64,000 bases of DNA from Deinococcales bacterium (GTDB lineage Bacteria > Deinococcota > Deinococci > Deinococcales > JAAFIG01). The stretch is taken from positions 16,723 through 80,722 of the forward strand of contig JAAFIG010000021.1 of NCBI GenBank assembly GCA_013298595.1, read 5' to 3'. Both the position numbers and the translations under genes were made by a program. Positions within the stretch are counted from its first letter, which is position 1. Every line of letters starts with the position of its first letter. Under the pieces are notes generated by a model. The model ran no database searches. It was not told the origin of the DNA and worked only from the letters and a program-made list of their open reading frames with translations. This document shows positions 55,463 to 64,000 of this stretch, in pieces.

Positions 55463-56281
55463 ATGAAAATTTTAATCGTAGATGACTCCGTAAGCGTTCG
55501 CAAAGCCCTCGAGCGTTTGCTTGCCCCGCGCCAATACCATGTTTTAAGTGCCTCGAGTGCCGAGCATGCGATGGAATTAATCAGCAATGATGTGCCACAA
55601 CTGATTATTGCTGATGTCGTGATGCCAAACATGAACGGCTTTGAGCTAACCGCAAAACTCAAAAGTTTAGATCGTTTAAGACACGTTCCTGTGCTTTTAA
55701 TTAGCGGTATTGTCGATGCTGCTGTCACTGCCCAAGCCAAAGAAGCTGGTGCAGAAGGCGTGGTCAGTAAACCATTCACCCCAGAAGATTTATTCCCACG
55801 TATAGATGCGGCTCTTGCCAAAGCAGGGCAAGCCGAAGTTCAAGAACCACTGGCGACACTCGAGCCAATTGATATTCCAGAAGTTGTCGAAATCGCCCCA
55901 AAGGTAAATACAGGTCATGGTGTGGATTTCAGCAATCACCTTGCCCCTTTCCTTGAGAAACCAGAAGTCGAAACAGTGCTGATTGTTGCCACCACCGTAG
56001 ATGCTAGTGTGCTTGCCGAACATGGTAAACCACTCGACGAAGCCCCATTGATTGGTACGTATGTTCGGACTTTAACCAGCATTTCCAATGGTTTAGGTAT
56101 CAACTTAGGAGGCGAGGATTTACATAGTTTCTCGCTCGAGTATCAAGGCAAAAGCTTATTGGTCAGCCGCATTAACGATACCAGTGCCATTGCCTTAATT
56201 GTCAACGCACCAAGCGTACCAAGTACTGTGCGTTATCTTGCCACTCGTCAAATGCCAAGCCTGCAACAAGCCTTCGCATAA
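55463..56281 (+). CDS. Response regulator with C-terminal roadblock/LC7-like domain
   Basis: A 272-residue protein. Residues 1-120 are a complete receiver (VDDS at 6-9, Asp51 in IADVVMP, Lys in SKPFTPED). A linker of about 40 residues follows. The C-terminal ~110 residues (ETVLIVATTVDASVLAEHG, then LHSFSLEYQGKSLLVSRIN) resemble roadblock/LC7 domains such as MglB, which regulate small GTPases in surface motility. It is the last gene of the operon proper. Confidence 0.85.
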   Translation: MKILIVDDSVSVRKALERLLAPRQYHVLSASSAEHAMELISNDVPQLIIADVVMPNMNGFELTAKLKSLDRLRHVPVLLISGIVDAAVTAQAKEAGAEGVVSKPFTPEDLFPRIDAALAKAGQAEVQEPLATLEPIDIPEVVEIAPKVNTGHGVDFSNHLAPFLEKPEVETVLIVATTVDASVLAEHGKPLDEAPLIGTYVRTLTSISNGLGINLGGEDLHSFSLEYQGKSLLVSRINDTSAIALIVNAPSVPSTVRYLATRQMPSLQQAFA

Positions 56282-56283
56282 CC

Positions 56284-57048
56284 GTGGAAAGCCAGCCATT
56301 CTCGAGATTATCTATCGTTTACGACGCAATTTTTGCTGATGTCGAATACACCGATTGGTGCGAGTTTAGTCTCGAGGTACTCCAAGAACTTGGTTGGCTT
56401 GAAGCAAAAACAGGATATAAACTGCTCGATGTTGCTTGTGGAACAGGCAACAGTGCTCTGCCCTATCTTGAACGAGGATTTATTGTTTCAGGAGCCGATG
56501 CCAGCGCTGATATGCTCGAGATTGCTAAGCAAAAATTAGACAATGCATCATTATTTCAACAAAGTTTTCTTGAGTTAAACACAGGTCAGCAATACAAAAT
56601 CATCACTTGTCTATTTGATAGTTTAAATAATTTGCTTGCACCAACCGATCTTGAAAATGCACTACAAAGAATTTATTTGCACCTCGAGTCAGAAGGGGTT
56701 TTTGTCTTTGATTGCAACACCCCACTTGGTGTTACAGACCTCTGGGATGATAACGAATTCAAAGGCGAAGTCCGCCTCGAGAATGGCTTAGCGCATTACC
56801 ATTGGACACACCAAGCCTTAGAACCCAACCTCGGTGAGGTAACAGCCCAAATCTGGATTATGGACACCCAAGGGGCATTACAACAAGAATTCAGCGAAAC
56901 CCATCTTGAACGAGGTTACACCCATACCCAACTCGAGACACTGCTACAAGCTGTTGGTTTTGCCGAAACACATTTTTACGAATACCCAGATGGCGCAGAT
57001 GTCACCAGTCAAACCCCACGCTTTTGGGGGTTCGCTAAAAAAACATGA
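56284..57048 (+). CDS. Class I SAM-dependent methyltransferase
   Basis: A 254-residue methyltransferase. YDAIFADVEYTDWCEF begins the family-typical lid, LLDVACGTGNSALP is motif I for SAM, GADASADMLEIAKQK motif II, and IITCLFDSLNNLL motif IV. The substrate is unknown. It starts at GTG 56284, 3 nt after the previous stop, so it is cotranscribed with the chemosensory genes, though a role in that pathway (CheR) is not indicated by its sequence. Confidence 0.88.
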   Translation: MESQPFSRLSIVYDAIFADVEYTDWCEFSLEVLQELGWLEAKTGYKLLDVACGTGNSALPYLERGFIVSGADASADMLEIAKQKLDNASLFQQSFLELNTGQQYKIITCLFDSLNNLLAPTDLENALQRIYLHLESEGVFVFDCNTPLGVTDLWDDNEFKGEVRLENGLAHYHWTHQALEPNLGEVTAQIWIMDTQGALQQEFSETHLERGYTHTQLETLLQAVGFAETHFYEYPDGADVTSQTPRFWGFAKKT

Positions 57049-57078
57049 TTGCTCAAAATTTTTGCTTGCCTAAAACAA

Positions 57079-57109
57079 AAAGACGAAGGCAGCCTGCACC
57101 TTCGTCTTT
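57079..57109. terminator. Bidirectional terminator between methyltransferase and ABC genes
   Basis: 11-bp arms AAAGACGAAGG/CCTTCGTCTTT with a 9-nt loop and A/T runs outside, between convergent genes. Confidence 0.9.
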
Positions 57110-57133
57110 AATCTTTGAACTTTTTACCTGACC

Positions 57134-58147
57134 TTAAAGCACATCATCACGAATACAAGCTTTGAAATGCCCAGGTGCCACTTCTTTTAATTCGGGAATG
57201 GTGTGTTCGCATTCGGTAATTTTGTAACGGCAACGAGTACGGAAAACACAACCACTTGGTGGATTAATTGGCGAAGGAATATCACCCTCGAGAATAATGC
57301 GTTCACGCTTAATGGTTGGATCAGGAATAGGCGCAGCCGACAACAAAGCCTCTGTGTATGGGTGCTTGGGATTGGTGTACAACTCGCGGCTCGGCGCAAT
57401 TTCCATAATCCGCCCGAGGTACATCACCACAACGCGGTCGCAGATATACTCCACAACTGATAAATCGTGAGCAATAAACAACATGGTTAAACCAAGATCG
57501 CGTTGCAAATCCTCGAGCAAATTGACCACTTGCGCTTGAATACTGACATCCAAAGCCGAAACAGGTTCGTCTGCCACAATAAATTTTGGGTCTACAGCTA
57601 ATGCTCGAGCAATACCAATACGTTGACGTTGCCCGCCGCTAAATTCGTGCGGATAACGCCGCATATGATCTGGACTAAGCCCAACTCGACGCAACAAATC
57701 CGCCACGCGATCCACTCGAGCTTGACCTTTAGCCAAATTATGAATCAGCAAAGCCTCACCAATGATATCGCCCACTGTCATACGCGGATTCAAACTGGCA
57801 AATGGGTCTTGGAAAATAATTTGCATTTCCTTGCGGTACTCACGCATCTCGGATTTCGAGAGCTTCACCACATCCACGCCATTAAACTTCACTTCGCCAG
57901 AAGTTGGTTCAATTAAACGCAGCAACGCACGTCCAGCTGTGGTTTTACCACTACCAGACTCACCCACCAAACCAAGCACTTCGCCTTTAGCAATCTTAAA
58001 AGAAACATCGCTCACGGCTTTGACATTCGCCACAACTCGAGACAACAAACCACCACGAATTGGGAAGTACTTAACCAAATTATTGACTTCTAAAAGCGGC
58101 ATTTCGGTTGTGTTAACAGGTTTTTTATCAAGCATCGGTGCAGTCAT
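57134..58147 (-). CDS. Peptide ABC transporter ATP-binding protein (DppF/OppF type)
   Basis: A 337-residue ATPase. Walker [12 protein letters not shown], signature [14 protein letters not shown], Walker [13 protein letters not shown], switch His in IAHDLSV, and the oligopeptide-family C-terminal tail [15 protein letters not shown] with its cysteines. It powers the importer from the cytosolic side. ATG 58147 has AAGGAG 8 nt upstream; TTG 58153 overlapping the previous stop is the other option. Confidence 0.96.
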   Translation of the reverse strand: MTAPMLDKKPVNTTEMPLLEVNNLVKYFPIRGGLLSRVVANVKAVSDVSFKIAKGEVLGLVGESGSGKTTAGRALLRLIEPTSGEVKFNGVDVVKLSKSEMREYRKEMQIIFQDPFASLNPRMTVGDIIGEALLIHNLAKGQARVDRVADLLRRVGLSPDHMRRYPHEFSGGQRQRIGIARALAVDPKFIVADEPVSALDVSIQAQVVNLLEDLQRDLGLTMLFIAHDLSVVEYICDRVVVMYLGRIMEIAPSRELYTNPKHPYTEALLSAAPIPDPTIKRERIILEGDIPSPINPPSGCVFRTRCRYKITECEHTIPELKEVAPGHFKACIRDDVL

Positions 58148-58149
58148 GA

Positions 58150-59166
58150 TCAAAGCTCCTTCCAGCGAATGCAGCGGCTCATATGCCCACTACCAGTATC
58201 CTCGAGAGCCGGAATGGCTTCTTTACAAGCATCAATTGCGAATTTGCAACGCGGATGAAAAGCACAACCACTTGGTAAGTACAACGGATTTGGCACATTA
58301 CCAGGAATTGCCTCGAGCCGTTTTTGATCCACCACACCATGATCTACCCGAGGAATACTATTGAGCAAACCCATGGTGTACGGATGCTTTGGTTGTTTGA
58401 AAATCTCAACCACATCGCCTTCTTCGACCACACGCCCACCATACATCACCACAACACGATCAGCCATTTCAGCCACCACACCAAGGTTATGGGTGATAAA
58501 CAAAATACTCATACCGATCTCGCGTTGCAACTTACGCATCAAATCAAGAATCTGGGCTTGAATCGTCACATCCAAAGCCGTGGTTGGTTCATCAGCAATC
58601 AAGAGTGCTGGATTACAAGACAATGCCATCGCAATCATTACCCGTTGACGCATACCACCCGACATCTGATGCGGATAATTGGTCACACGACGACGCGCCT
58701 CTGGAATACCCACCAACTCGAGCATGGTAATAGCCACTTCCATCGCTTCTTTTTTGGTTTTCCCTTGATGCAACACCACTGCCTCAGCAATTTGGTCACC
58801 AACGGTATACACGGGGTTTAAGCTGGTCATGGGTTCTTGGAAAATCATCGAAACTTCGTTACCACGAATTTTTCGCATTTCTGCTTCGGACAGCTTGGTT
58901 AAATCCCTTGGCGTACCATCACGACCACGGAAAATAACGGTGCCATCAACAATTTTACCCGGAGGGCTAGGGATCAGCCGCATAATACTCAGGCTTGTAA
59001 CACTCTTACCACTACCCGATTCACCCACCACTGCCAGTGTTTCACCTTTTTGAATATGAAAAGTGACACCATCAACGCTTTTGACCACACCTTCATCAGT
59101 GTAAAAATACGTTTTTAAGTTATTCACCTCGACCAGCGTCTCACTGCTACTCGGCACATTAGCCAT
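58150..59166 (-). CDS. Peptide ABC transporter ATP-binding protein (DppD/OppD type)
   Basis: A 338-residue ATPase. Walker [13 protein letters not shown], signature [14 protein letters not shown], Walker [12 protein letters not shown], and the C-terminal [13 protein letters not shown] tail. It pairs with the following ATPase. GGAGG precedes the ATG. It lies 39 nt after the permease gene. Confidence 0.96.
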   Translation of the reverse strand: MANVPSSSETLVEVNNLKTYFYTDEGVVKSVDGVTFHIQKGETLAVVGESGSGKSVTSLSIMRLIPSPPGKIVDGTVIFRGRDGTPRDLTKLSEAEMRKIRGNEVSMIFQEPMTSLNPVYTVGDQIAEAVVLHQGKTKKEAMEVAITMLELVGIPEARRRVTNYPHQMSGGMRQRVMIAMALSCNPALLIADEPTTALDVTIQAQILDLMRKLQREIGMSILFITHNLGVVAEMADRVVVMYGGRVVEEGDVVEIFKQPKHPYTMGLLNSIPRVDHGVVDQKRLEAIPGNVPNPLYLPSGCAFHPRCKFAIDACKEAIPALEDTGSGHMSRCIRWKEL

Positions 59167-59205
59167 AATTAAATTCCTCCAAAAAAGATGAGCGTAAGTG
59201 TAACA

Positions 59206-60348
59206 TTATTGGCGTTTACGTGGGTCAAAAGCATCACGCAAGCCGTCTCCAAGAAATTGCCAACATAACACAGCAAGTACAATAAAGAACCCCGGAATCA
59301 ACATCCACGGACGATAAATAATACTGGCGAAACCACCCTCTTGAGCTTGGTTAATCATTGAACCCCAACTTGAATATGGTTCACGAATACCTTTACCCAA
59401 AAAGGAAAGCCCTGATTCTGCAAGAATTGCACTCGGAATACCCAAAGATAAATTCACAATTAGCAAAGAGAATGTGATTGGTAACATATGAATACCAATA
59501 ATTCGTGCTTCTTTAGCGCCAAGGCTAGTAGCCGCTTGTACCATGTCAGACTCACGCAATGCACTGATTTGAGAACGAACAGTTCGTGCTAAACCACCCC
59601 ATCCAATAAAGCCAAGTAGAAAAATAATGCCATAAAAAACCAGTATTGGATCTAAATCTTGGGGTAACACAGAGGTTAGTGTGAGCAACAAAAACAGTGA
59701 TGGGATTGCTCCAATAATTTCAACTAAACGCATAATGACATTATCAACCCATCCGCCGTAATAACCAGCTATACCACCGAATATCAATCCAAGTGTAGTT
59801 GAAAGTGTCACTGCAAAAATACCAATAGTTAAACTGACAGCAGCCCCATACCAAAGTCTCGAGAACACATCACGTCCATACAAATCTGCACCCATAATAA
59901 AGATATTACACGGCTGACTGACACCAAATAATCGAATGTTTGTTGGGATAAGAAAGAACAGATTATATGGTTGATCCGGACGAGGCATCATAAATTGAAC
60001 TGGACATTTGATATCTTTTTGATCAATAAATGTTTGAGCAAAAGTCACAGGATCAAGATCTTGTTTTGTTGCATAAACAAAAGGTGCTGTTAAACGACCA
60101 GATTCATCAAAAAAATGTACTCGTGTTGGTGGATGGAATCGCGTGATATTTGAAGTACTGTACTCCGCTAAACCATATGGTGAAATAAATGGAGAAAAAA
60201 TTGTACCGATATACATTGCCAGCAAAATCATGCCACCAAATAAAGCTAGTTGGTGTTTACGAAATTGTTCCCAGACAACCTGCGTCCGAGATTTAGCATA
60301 TGGCGCCATGCCTTCACGAGCATCTGGATTTAAAGAAGAAGTACTCAT
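59206..60348 (-). CDS. Peptide ABC transporter permease (DppC/OppC type)
   Basis: A 380-residue permease with about six helices and the EAA-like cytosolic loop (AATSLGAKEARIIGIHMLP). Between TM1 and TM2 it carries a ~110-residue extracytoplasmic segment, longer than in short DppC proteins. The N-terminal 25-40 residues are cytosolic. Its ATG overlaps the stop of the preceding permease gene by 1 nt (TGATG). It has only one CTCGAG. Confidence 0.95.
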   Translation of the reverse strand: MSTSSLNPDAREGMAPYAKSRTQVVWEQFRKHQLALFGGMILLAMYIGTIFSPFISPYGLAEYSTSNITRFHPPTRVHFFDESGRLTAPFVYATKQDLDPVTFAQTFIDQKDIKCPVQFMMPRPDQPYNLFFLIPTNIRLFGVSQPCNIFIMGADLYGRDVFSRLWYGAAVSLTIGIFAVTLSTTLGLIFGGIAGYYGGWVDNVIMRLVEIIGAIPSLFLLLTLTSVLPQDLDPILVFYGIIFLLGFIGWGGLARTVRSQISALRESDMVQAATSLGAKEARIIGIHMLPITFSLLIVNLSLGIPSAILAESGLSFLGKGIREPYSSWGSMINQAQEGGFASIIYRPWMLIPGFFIVLAVLCWQFLGDGLRDAFDPRKRQ

Positions 60349-61331
60349 CAGAAATACCTAATTCGCGGATCAACCACCGCAAGTAAAAAGTCAGAAATCA
60401 AATTACCGATCACCAATAAGACTAAAGAAACAGCAGTTGTGCTGAGTAACACGTAGATATCTTGGCTGTTAATTGCCTCAAGAAAAACTGGGGTTAGACC
60501 AGGCCAATTAAAAACCACTTCGATAAATCCAGCGCCTGAAAGTATAGCTGGCAATAAGCCCCCTATACCCGCAATAAATGGCGTGAGTGCATTTCGCAAT
60601 GTATGTTTATAAATGACAGTACGCTCAGCTAAGCCTTTTGCCCTCGCTGTTCGCACAAAGTCTTGATTTAAAAACTCGAGCATCTGAGCACGAAAAGTTC
60701 GGGATAGCCCAGCAATGTCACCAATCAGTAAGGCTAACATAGGTGCCATGATATGCCAGAGAATATCTAAGAATTTACCAATGAAACTGAGTGAATCAAA
60801 ATTTTCAGAGGTCATACCACCAACGGGTAATAAAAACGTTCCTGTCTGTAATTTAAATGATACAAGAGCAAAAATAATTAGTAATGCCAGAAAAAAAGAA
60901 GGAAATCCAATAAAGAAATATGAAATTAAGCTAATCACTTTATCGCCTAAACTGTATTGCCGGATCGCCCCATAGATTCCTATTGGAACCGCAATTAAAT
61001 ACAACAAAATAAGTTCACCAAATACCAGCATAGCGCTATTGGCAATTTTAGGCGCGATTAAATCCCAGACAGCAATATTGCTATCAAACGAAATACCAAG
61101 ATTGCCTGTCACAAAATTACCAAGCCAGCGTATATATTGTTCTGGTAAACTTTTGTCCAAACCAAATTGACGTTCAAGACGTTCGATAGTTGCTGCTGTT
61201 GTACGAACATCCAATTTGCGTTCATCCAAGAAATTACCTGGCGCAGCTTGAATAACAAGGAATGTCAACATAGTTGCCCCAATAAAGACAGGGATTAGGT
61301 TGAGAAAACGTCGAAGTATAAATCCTAGCAT
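60348..61331 (-). CDS. Peptide ABC transporter permease (DppB/OppB type)
   Basis: A 327-residue permease with six helices. MLGFILRRFLNLIPVFIGATMLTF is split here as MLGFILRRFLNLI plus PVFIGATMLTF, the typical DppB start, and the EAA loop reads RTARAKGLAERTVIYKHTLRN. ATG 61331 is chosen for that start, behind an AGAGAG purine stretch; the longer frame to 61409 would run through the hairpin at 61360. It contains one CTCGAG. Confidence 0.95.
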   Translation of the reverse strand: MLGFILRRFLNLIPVFIGATMLTFLVIQAAPGNFLDERKLDVRTTAATIERLERQFGLDKSLPEQYIRWLGNFVTGNLGISFDSNIAVWDLIAPKIANSAMLVFGELILLYLIAVPIGIYGAIRQYSLGDKVISLISYFFIGFPSFFLALLIIFALVSFKLQTGTFLLPVGGMTSENFDSLSFIGKFLDILWHIMAPMLALLIGDIAGLSRTFRAQMLEFLNQDFVRTARAKGLAERTVIYKHTLRNALTPFIAGIGGLLPAILSGAGFIEVVFNWPGLTPVFLEAINSQDIYVLLSTTAVSLVLLVIGNLISDFLLAVVDPRIRYF

Positions 61332-61359
61332 TTCAGTCTCTCTTATTTTTTGCGTGACC

Positions 61360-61383
61360 GAGGGCGGGAAAATTCCCGCCCTC
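61360..61383 (-). promoter_or_regulatory. Stable intra-operon hairpin between binding-protein and permease genes
   Basis: Perfect 11-bp arms GAGGGCGGGAA/TTCCCGCCCTC with a 2-nt centre, no T-run. Hairpins at this place (as in maltose operons) stabilise the upstream mRNA and let the binding protein be made in excess. Confidence 0.7.
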
Positions 61384-61398
61384 GAGAGATTGCTTAAA

Positions 61399-63144
61399 TT
61401 ATTGTGCAATCCAAGTTAAGTCAATATTGCGTGAGCCATTGACTGAGTTTCCAATGGTTGTCGCATATTCGCCACGAACGCGGGAGTTCCATGTGAAGTG
61501 TACATTTGGTGAAACCAAGTAAACCCACGCTTGTTCAGCACTTTGTGTATCTTGAACTTCTCGAGTAATGGCAACACGCTTTGCAGTATCCAGTTCTTGG
61601 CGACCACGTGCGTACAAAGCTGTAACTTTGGTTTCCCAAGCAGCAAGGCATGTTCCTGAACCGTTAAAGGCATGTAAGTTGGTACCACATGGTTCAACAT
61701 TTGAACCCAATGGGTAAACACGGCTACCACCAGACAGACCAAGCAAAATAGCATCGAATTTACGGTCATCGCCTGTTGAAAGCAACTGTGCTACTAATGT
61801 GTTGAAGTCAATTGGACGGAAGTTGACTTTCACACCAGCTTTCTTCGCTTCGTCAGCAAAAATCTTTGAATATGCTTCACGAGTTGTATTACCAGCATTG
61901 GTTGACAAATCGAACTCGAGTACTTTACCTTCGCGGTTAACTAAGTAACCATCTGCATTTTTCTTGGTAAAACCAAGTTTGCCAAGTAATTCAGTAGCAG
62001 CTTCGAGATTGTAATCATATTTTTTAGCTGTTGGTGAAACCCATTGCGTAAAGGCAGCATAAACACTTGTGTACGCTGGTTGACCTAAACCGCCAAGTAC
62101 GATGTTAATCATTGCAGCACGGTTAGTAATGTGGCTCATAGCACGGCGGAAGTTTGAATCACGGAAGATTTTTTGTTTAAACGGATCAGATTTGCGATTC
62201 CAGTTCCAAACAATCCATTGGCTGCTGGCTGCTGCACTGACATTTGGACGCAGCACAGCTTTCAACCCGCCTGAGTCCGTAGACGCTTTGATCTGACGTA
62301 AATCGTCGGCATTACGAACGCCGAAGGTATCAAGATTACCTGCAAGGTAAGCTGCAAATGCAGCATTTTGATCTTTGACAATAGTGTAGTTGTAACCATC
62401 TAAGTATGGAAGTGCACCACCAGCAGAGTCTTTATTCCATTCACCATAGGTAGCACTACGTTCAAATGTAGCACGTTCACCAGCACGGTAACCTGTTGGT
62501 TTCCACTGACCAGAGAATACCAATTCTTCTGGTTTTGTTGCCAAAGACCACATGGCTTTGATACCTGCTGCGCCTTTACTGGCATAAACAGGAGCAAAAA
62601 TGTGGGAAGGCCAAGGATCATACGCGGCTGTAGCGATTGCATCAACATCTACCGTTGGAAAGACGATTTTAATTGTATCGTTATCGACTTTAGAGATCAC
62701 AATTGGTTTTTCATTGATAAAGAAGCTATCGTAACTGTTACTGCCAACATCTTCATCTGTGTGGATTTTAAAAGTTGTAACCCAATCGTCTGCAACGATA
62801 GGTTTACCATCTGACCACTTCATACCTTTACGGATGTTAACTGTCCAAACAAGTTTATCCTTAGAGACTGTATAGCTTGAAGCCATATAAGGAATATATT
62901 CGCCTGCTGCTGGATCAAAGCGGAAAAATCCACCAGCCGACATCACATCAGGAAGATTGGTCGCTTCTGCTGTTGTAAACGGGTTATAGGTCTTAAACTC
63001 CGAAATCGAAAAATCGCGGTACGTACCCCCACGTTTTGCTTCGGCTGGAGCTGTAACGCTCCATTTTGCTGGGTGAACAAACGCTTGTGCTGCGGCGCTG
63101 CTGCCCAACGCCATTGCAGCTAATGCTACTAGTGCTTTCTTCAT
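61399..63144 (-). CDS. Peptide ABC transporter substrate-binding protein
   Basis: A 581-residue family 5 solute-binding protein. The signal peptide is MKKALVALAAMALGSSAAAQA. Family blocks: RGGTYRDFSISEFKTYNPF, VWTVNIRKGMKWSDGKP, FRRAMSHITNRAAM. It should capture peptides or similar ligands outside the membrane. Its length and opening match Deinococcus homologues as I remember them. AGGAGG lies 5 nt before the ATG. The gene has only two CTCGAG copies in 1.7 kb. Confidence 0.95.
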   Translation of the reverse strand: MKKALVALAAMALGSSAAAQAFVHPAKWSVTAPAEAKRGGTYRDFSISEFKTYNPFTTAEATNLPDVMSAGGFFRFDPAAGEYIPYMASSYTVSKDKLVWTVNIRKGMKWSDGKPIVADDWVTTFKIHTDEDVGSNSYDSFFINEKPIVISKVDNDTIKIVFPTVDVDAIATAAYDPWPSHIFAPVYASKGAAGIKAMWSLATKPEELVFSGQWKPTGYRAGERATFERSATYGEWNKDSAGGALPYLDGYNYTIVKDQNAAFAAYLAGNLDTFGVRNADDLRQIKASTDSGGLKAVLRPNVSAAASSQWIVWNWNRKSDPFKQKIFRDSNFRRAMSHITNRAAMINIVLGGLGQPAYTSVYAAFTQWVSPTAKKYDYNLEAATELLGKLGFTKKNADGYLVNREGKVLEFDLSTNAGNTTREAYSKIFADEAKKAGVKVNFRPIDFNTLVAQLLSTGDDRKFDAILLGLSGGSRVYPLGSNVEPCGTNLHAFNGSGTCLAAWETKVTALYARGRQELDTAKRVAITREVQDTQSAEQAWVYLVSPNVHFTWNSRVRGEYATTIGNSVNGSRNIDLTWIAQ

Positions 63145-63239
63145 GCCATCCTCCTAAAGTTTAGCTGACCAAGGTTTGGTCGGTCTTGCTCGAGTGCAGA
63201 GATTCTGAACTGAGTTCAAGAGTTGTGCTAACGTTGTTG

Positions 63240-63268
63240 AGAATATCAGGCTGGTGTTTGAACGTCAA
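63240..63268 (-). promoter_or_regulatory. Promoter of the peptide-importer operon
   Basis: On the minus strand TTGACG (63263-63268) and TATTCT (63240-63245) are exactly 17 bp apart, a good housekeeping promoter. The leader is about 90 nt and the gene has a full Shine-Dalgarno. Confidence 0.8.
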
Positions 63269-63319
63269 GCTATTTGGCTTAGTGAATTTTAACGTATACG
63301 ACGCTTAAATAGTCTTTTC

Positions 63320-63339
63320 TTGACACAACCTTGACACAA
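63320..63339 (+). repeat. Tandem direct repeat TTGACACAA, 11-bp period
   Basis: TTGACACAA occurs at 63320-63328 and 63331-63339, one DNA turn apart, about 55 bp upstream of the importer's -35 box. It could be an activator site. No gene lies downstream on the plus strand, so use as a plus-strand promoter is unlikely. Confidence 0.45.
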
Positions 63340-63351
63340 AAAGGGCAGACA

Positions 63352-63381
63352 AAAACCTCGAGCCTTTATACTCGAGGTTTT
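63352..63381 (-). terminator. secG terminator with CTCGAG arms
   Basis: Arms AAAACCTCGAG/CTCGAGGTTTT with an 8-nt loop and further T residues on the minus strand, 20 nt past the secG stop. Confidence 0.85.
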
Positions 63382-63400
63382 AAAAATAGTATAATGGGAG

Positions 63401-63637
63401 TTACAGACGAATTAAATTGAGTGCAATTGCAAGAACAATAAATGCCGCACCACAGTAAATGGTTAGGTTTACAAGCACACCACCTGTACCGCGTCCGCTC
63501 ATAAAGTCCGATGCACCACCACCACCAAGACTACCTGATAAACCACCTTGTTTTGGTTCTTGGAGAATGACAAAGTAAATCATGATTGCTGCAACGAGCA
63601 AGAAGATAATCAGTAGGAGTGTAAATAAAATTGCCAT
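63401..63637 (-). CDS. secG: Preprotein translocase subunit SecG
   Basis: A 78-residue protein with two membrane helices (LFTLLLIIFLLVAAIMIYFVI split as LFTLLLIIFL and LVAAIMIYFVI; and LVNLTIYCGAAFIVLAIAL) joined by the SecG loop QEPKQGGLSG and a glycine-rich GGGGASDFMSGRGTGG. SecG assists the SecYE export channel. ATG 63637 is chosen; a longer frame runs into the tRNA gene and is spurious. AAGGA precedes the ATG. Confidence 0.93.
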   Translation of the reverse strand: MAILFTLLLIIFLLVAAIMIYFVILQEPKQGGLSGSLGGGGASDFMSGRGTGGVLVNLTIYCGAAFIVLAIALNLIRL

Positions 63638-63668
63638 AAGTTCCTTATCTAAAACATTTAGGTGCTTG

Positions 63669-63751
63669 TGGTGCCGAAGGGGGGACTCGAACCCCCACGG
63701 TTTCCCGTCCGATTTTGAGTCGGGTGCGTCTACCAATTCCGCCACTTCGGC
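63669..63751 (-). tRNA. tRNA-Leu (anticodon CAA)
   Basis: An 83-nt class II tRNA on the minus strand. The acceptor is GCCGAAG/CTTCGGC, the D-arm TGGCGGAATTGGTAGACGC, the anticodon loop CTCAAAA (anticodon CAA), the long variable arm CGGGAAACCG, the T-loop GGTTCGAGTCC, and CCA is encoded. It lies just upstream of secG and may be cotranscribed. Confidence 0.97.
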
Positions 63752-63849
63752 TGACACGACTTACCACTTGGTAGCCGTGGGAGTGTATCACCTTGTTTGC
63801 TTTTCGGCAAGGGTATTTTTGGTTAGTTTACTTAAACTCGAGTTAAAAA

Positions 63850-64000
63850 TTAAAACCCAATGGCTTTTAGGTACTCGAGAAAAGGGGCACTGCCTGTTAG
63901 TAGGGCGATCAATGCACCAATAGCAAGCGACGGTCCAAATGGCATAACACTTTCGCCACCTCGAACTTTATGAATAATGCCGATGACTGCACCAATGGCG
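63850..64000 (-). CDS. Prepilin peptidase (A24 family), C-terminal end only
   Basis: The last 49 codons of a gene that begins outside the window. The stretch GGESVMPFGPSLAIGALIAL is the conserved MPFGP motif of type IV prepilin peptidases (PilD), followed by a final membrane helix. PilD cleaves and methylates pilins. Its presence fits the pilus-type chemosensory operon in the same window. Confidence 0.85.
   Translation of the reverse strand, partial: AIGAVIGIIHKVRGGESVMPFGPSLAIGALIALLTGSAPFLEYLKAIGF

Noticed and set aside
57623..58364. Long plus-strand ORFs opposite the ABC ATPase genes
   Set aside because: They are antisense shadows of well-recognised minus-strand ATPase genes, with low-complexity, unfamily-like translations.
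63320..63339. Plus-strand promoter at the tandem TTGACA boxes
   Set aside because: No -10 box at proper spacing and no plus-strand gene downstream; listed as a repeat only.
63638..63757. N-terminal extension of SecG (frame open to 63757)
   Set aside because: The extension is the translation of the tRNA-Leu gene and lies outside the SecG family; ATG 63637 with AAGGA is the real start.

Overview
The window comes from a bacterium of middling G+C (mid-40s percent by eye). I would place it in the Deinococcota, with moderate confidence. Three things point there. Many genes have a -10-like TANNNT box ending 5-8 nt before the start codon, the layout of leaderless transcripts common in Deinococcus. 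The chemosensory cluster is of the pilus-linked type found in Thermus and Deinococcus. The peptide-binding protein reads like Deinococcus homologues. This is recognition by eye, not a search result.

The dominant signal is the palindrome CTCGAG. I counted about 360 copies in 64 kb (one per ~180 bp), against about 12 expected from base composition. It occurs in genes on both strands and in all frames, and between genes, where pairs of copies often form the arms of hairpins and terminators. It resembles the HIP1 palindrome of cyanobacteria. A few stretches are nearly free of it (15.9-16.85, 33.56-35.05, 37.1-38.1 and 58.7-63.2 kb) and may be more recent arrivals.

Layout. 0-4 kb: S41 peptidases, a MerR regulator and a membrane protein, with an IS200-type element inserted. 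3.7-5.3 kb: three tandem paralogous membrane proteins. 5.3-14.5 kb: fumarase, a lipoprotein, an M48 protease, DUF2239 and DUF427 proteins, an M23-propeller fusion, an SDR and a DarG-like macro domain. 14.5-22.4 kb: tRNA-Lys, a sulfurtransferase, a nonsense-interrupted AlbA_2 gene, a PanE-like reductase, RarA, two MBL hydrolases, a HAD phosphatase, a winged-helix protein and a broken GNAT gene. 22.4-27.7 kb: a run of small stress-type families (MmcQ/YjbR, GyrI, AraC-GyrI, DUF1801, DinB, DUF4287/DUF5655, VOC, YdeI) ending in TerC. 27.8-35 kb: secreted and VOC proteins, AraC, a TetR-controlled monooxygenase operon, AraC-LysE, an orphan antitoxin and a MerR-hydrolase operon with a clear MerR promoter. 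35-39 kb: a DUF4832 protein, a decayed stretch, a DUF2306 protein and a Kelch protein. 39-46.3 kb: IlvC, a phosphodiesterase, a cytochrome P460-like protein, a 52-residue protein, an acyltransferase, an aminotransferase and a stalk-domain protein.

46.6-56.3 kb is a seven-gene chemosensory operon: CheY-like, CheW-like, two receptors, a ChpA-like hybrid kinase, a pseudo-receiver with a DUF4388/PATAN domain, and a receiver-roadblock protein. It probably controls type IV pili. The second receptor has a degenerate signalling tip. 57.1-63.1 kb is a complete peptide ABC importer (binding protein, two permeases, two ATPases) behind a strong promoter. The window ends with SecG, tRNA-Leu and the 3' end of a prepilin peptidase, another type IV pilus gene.
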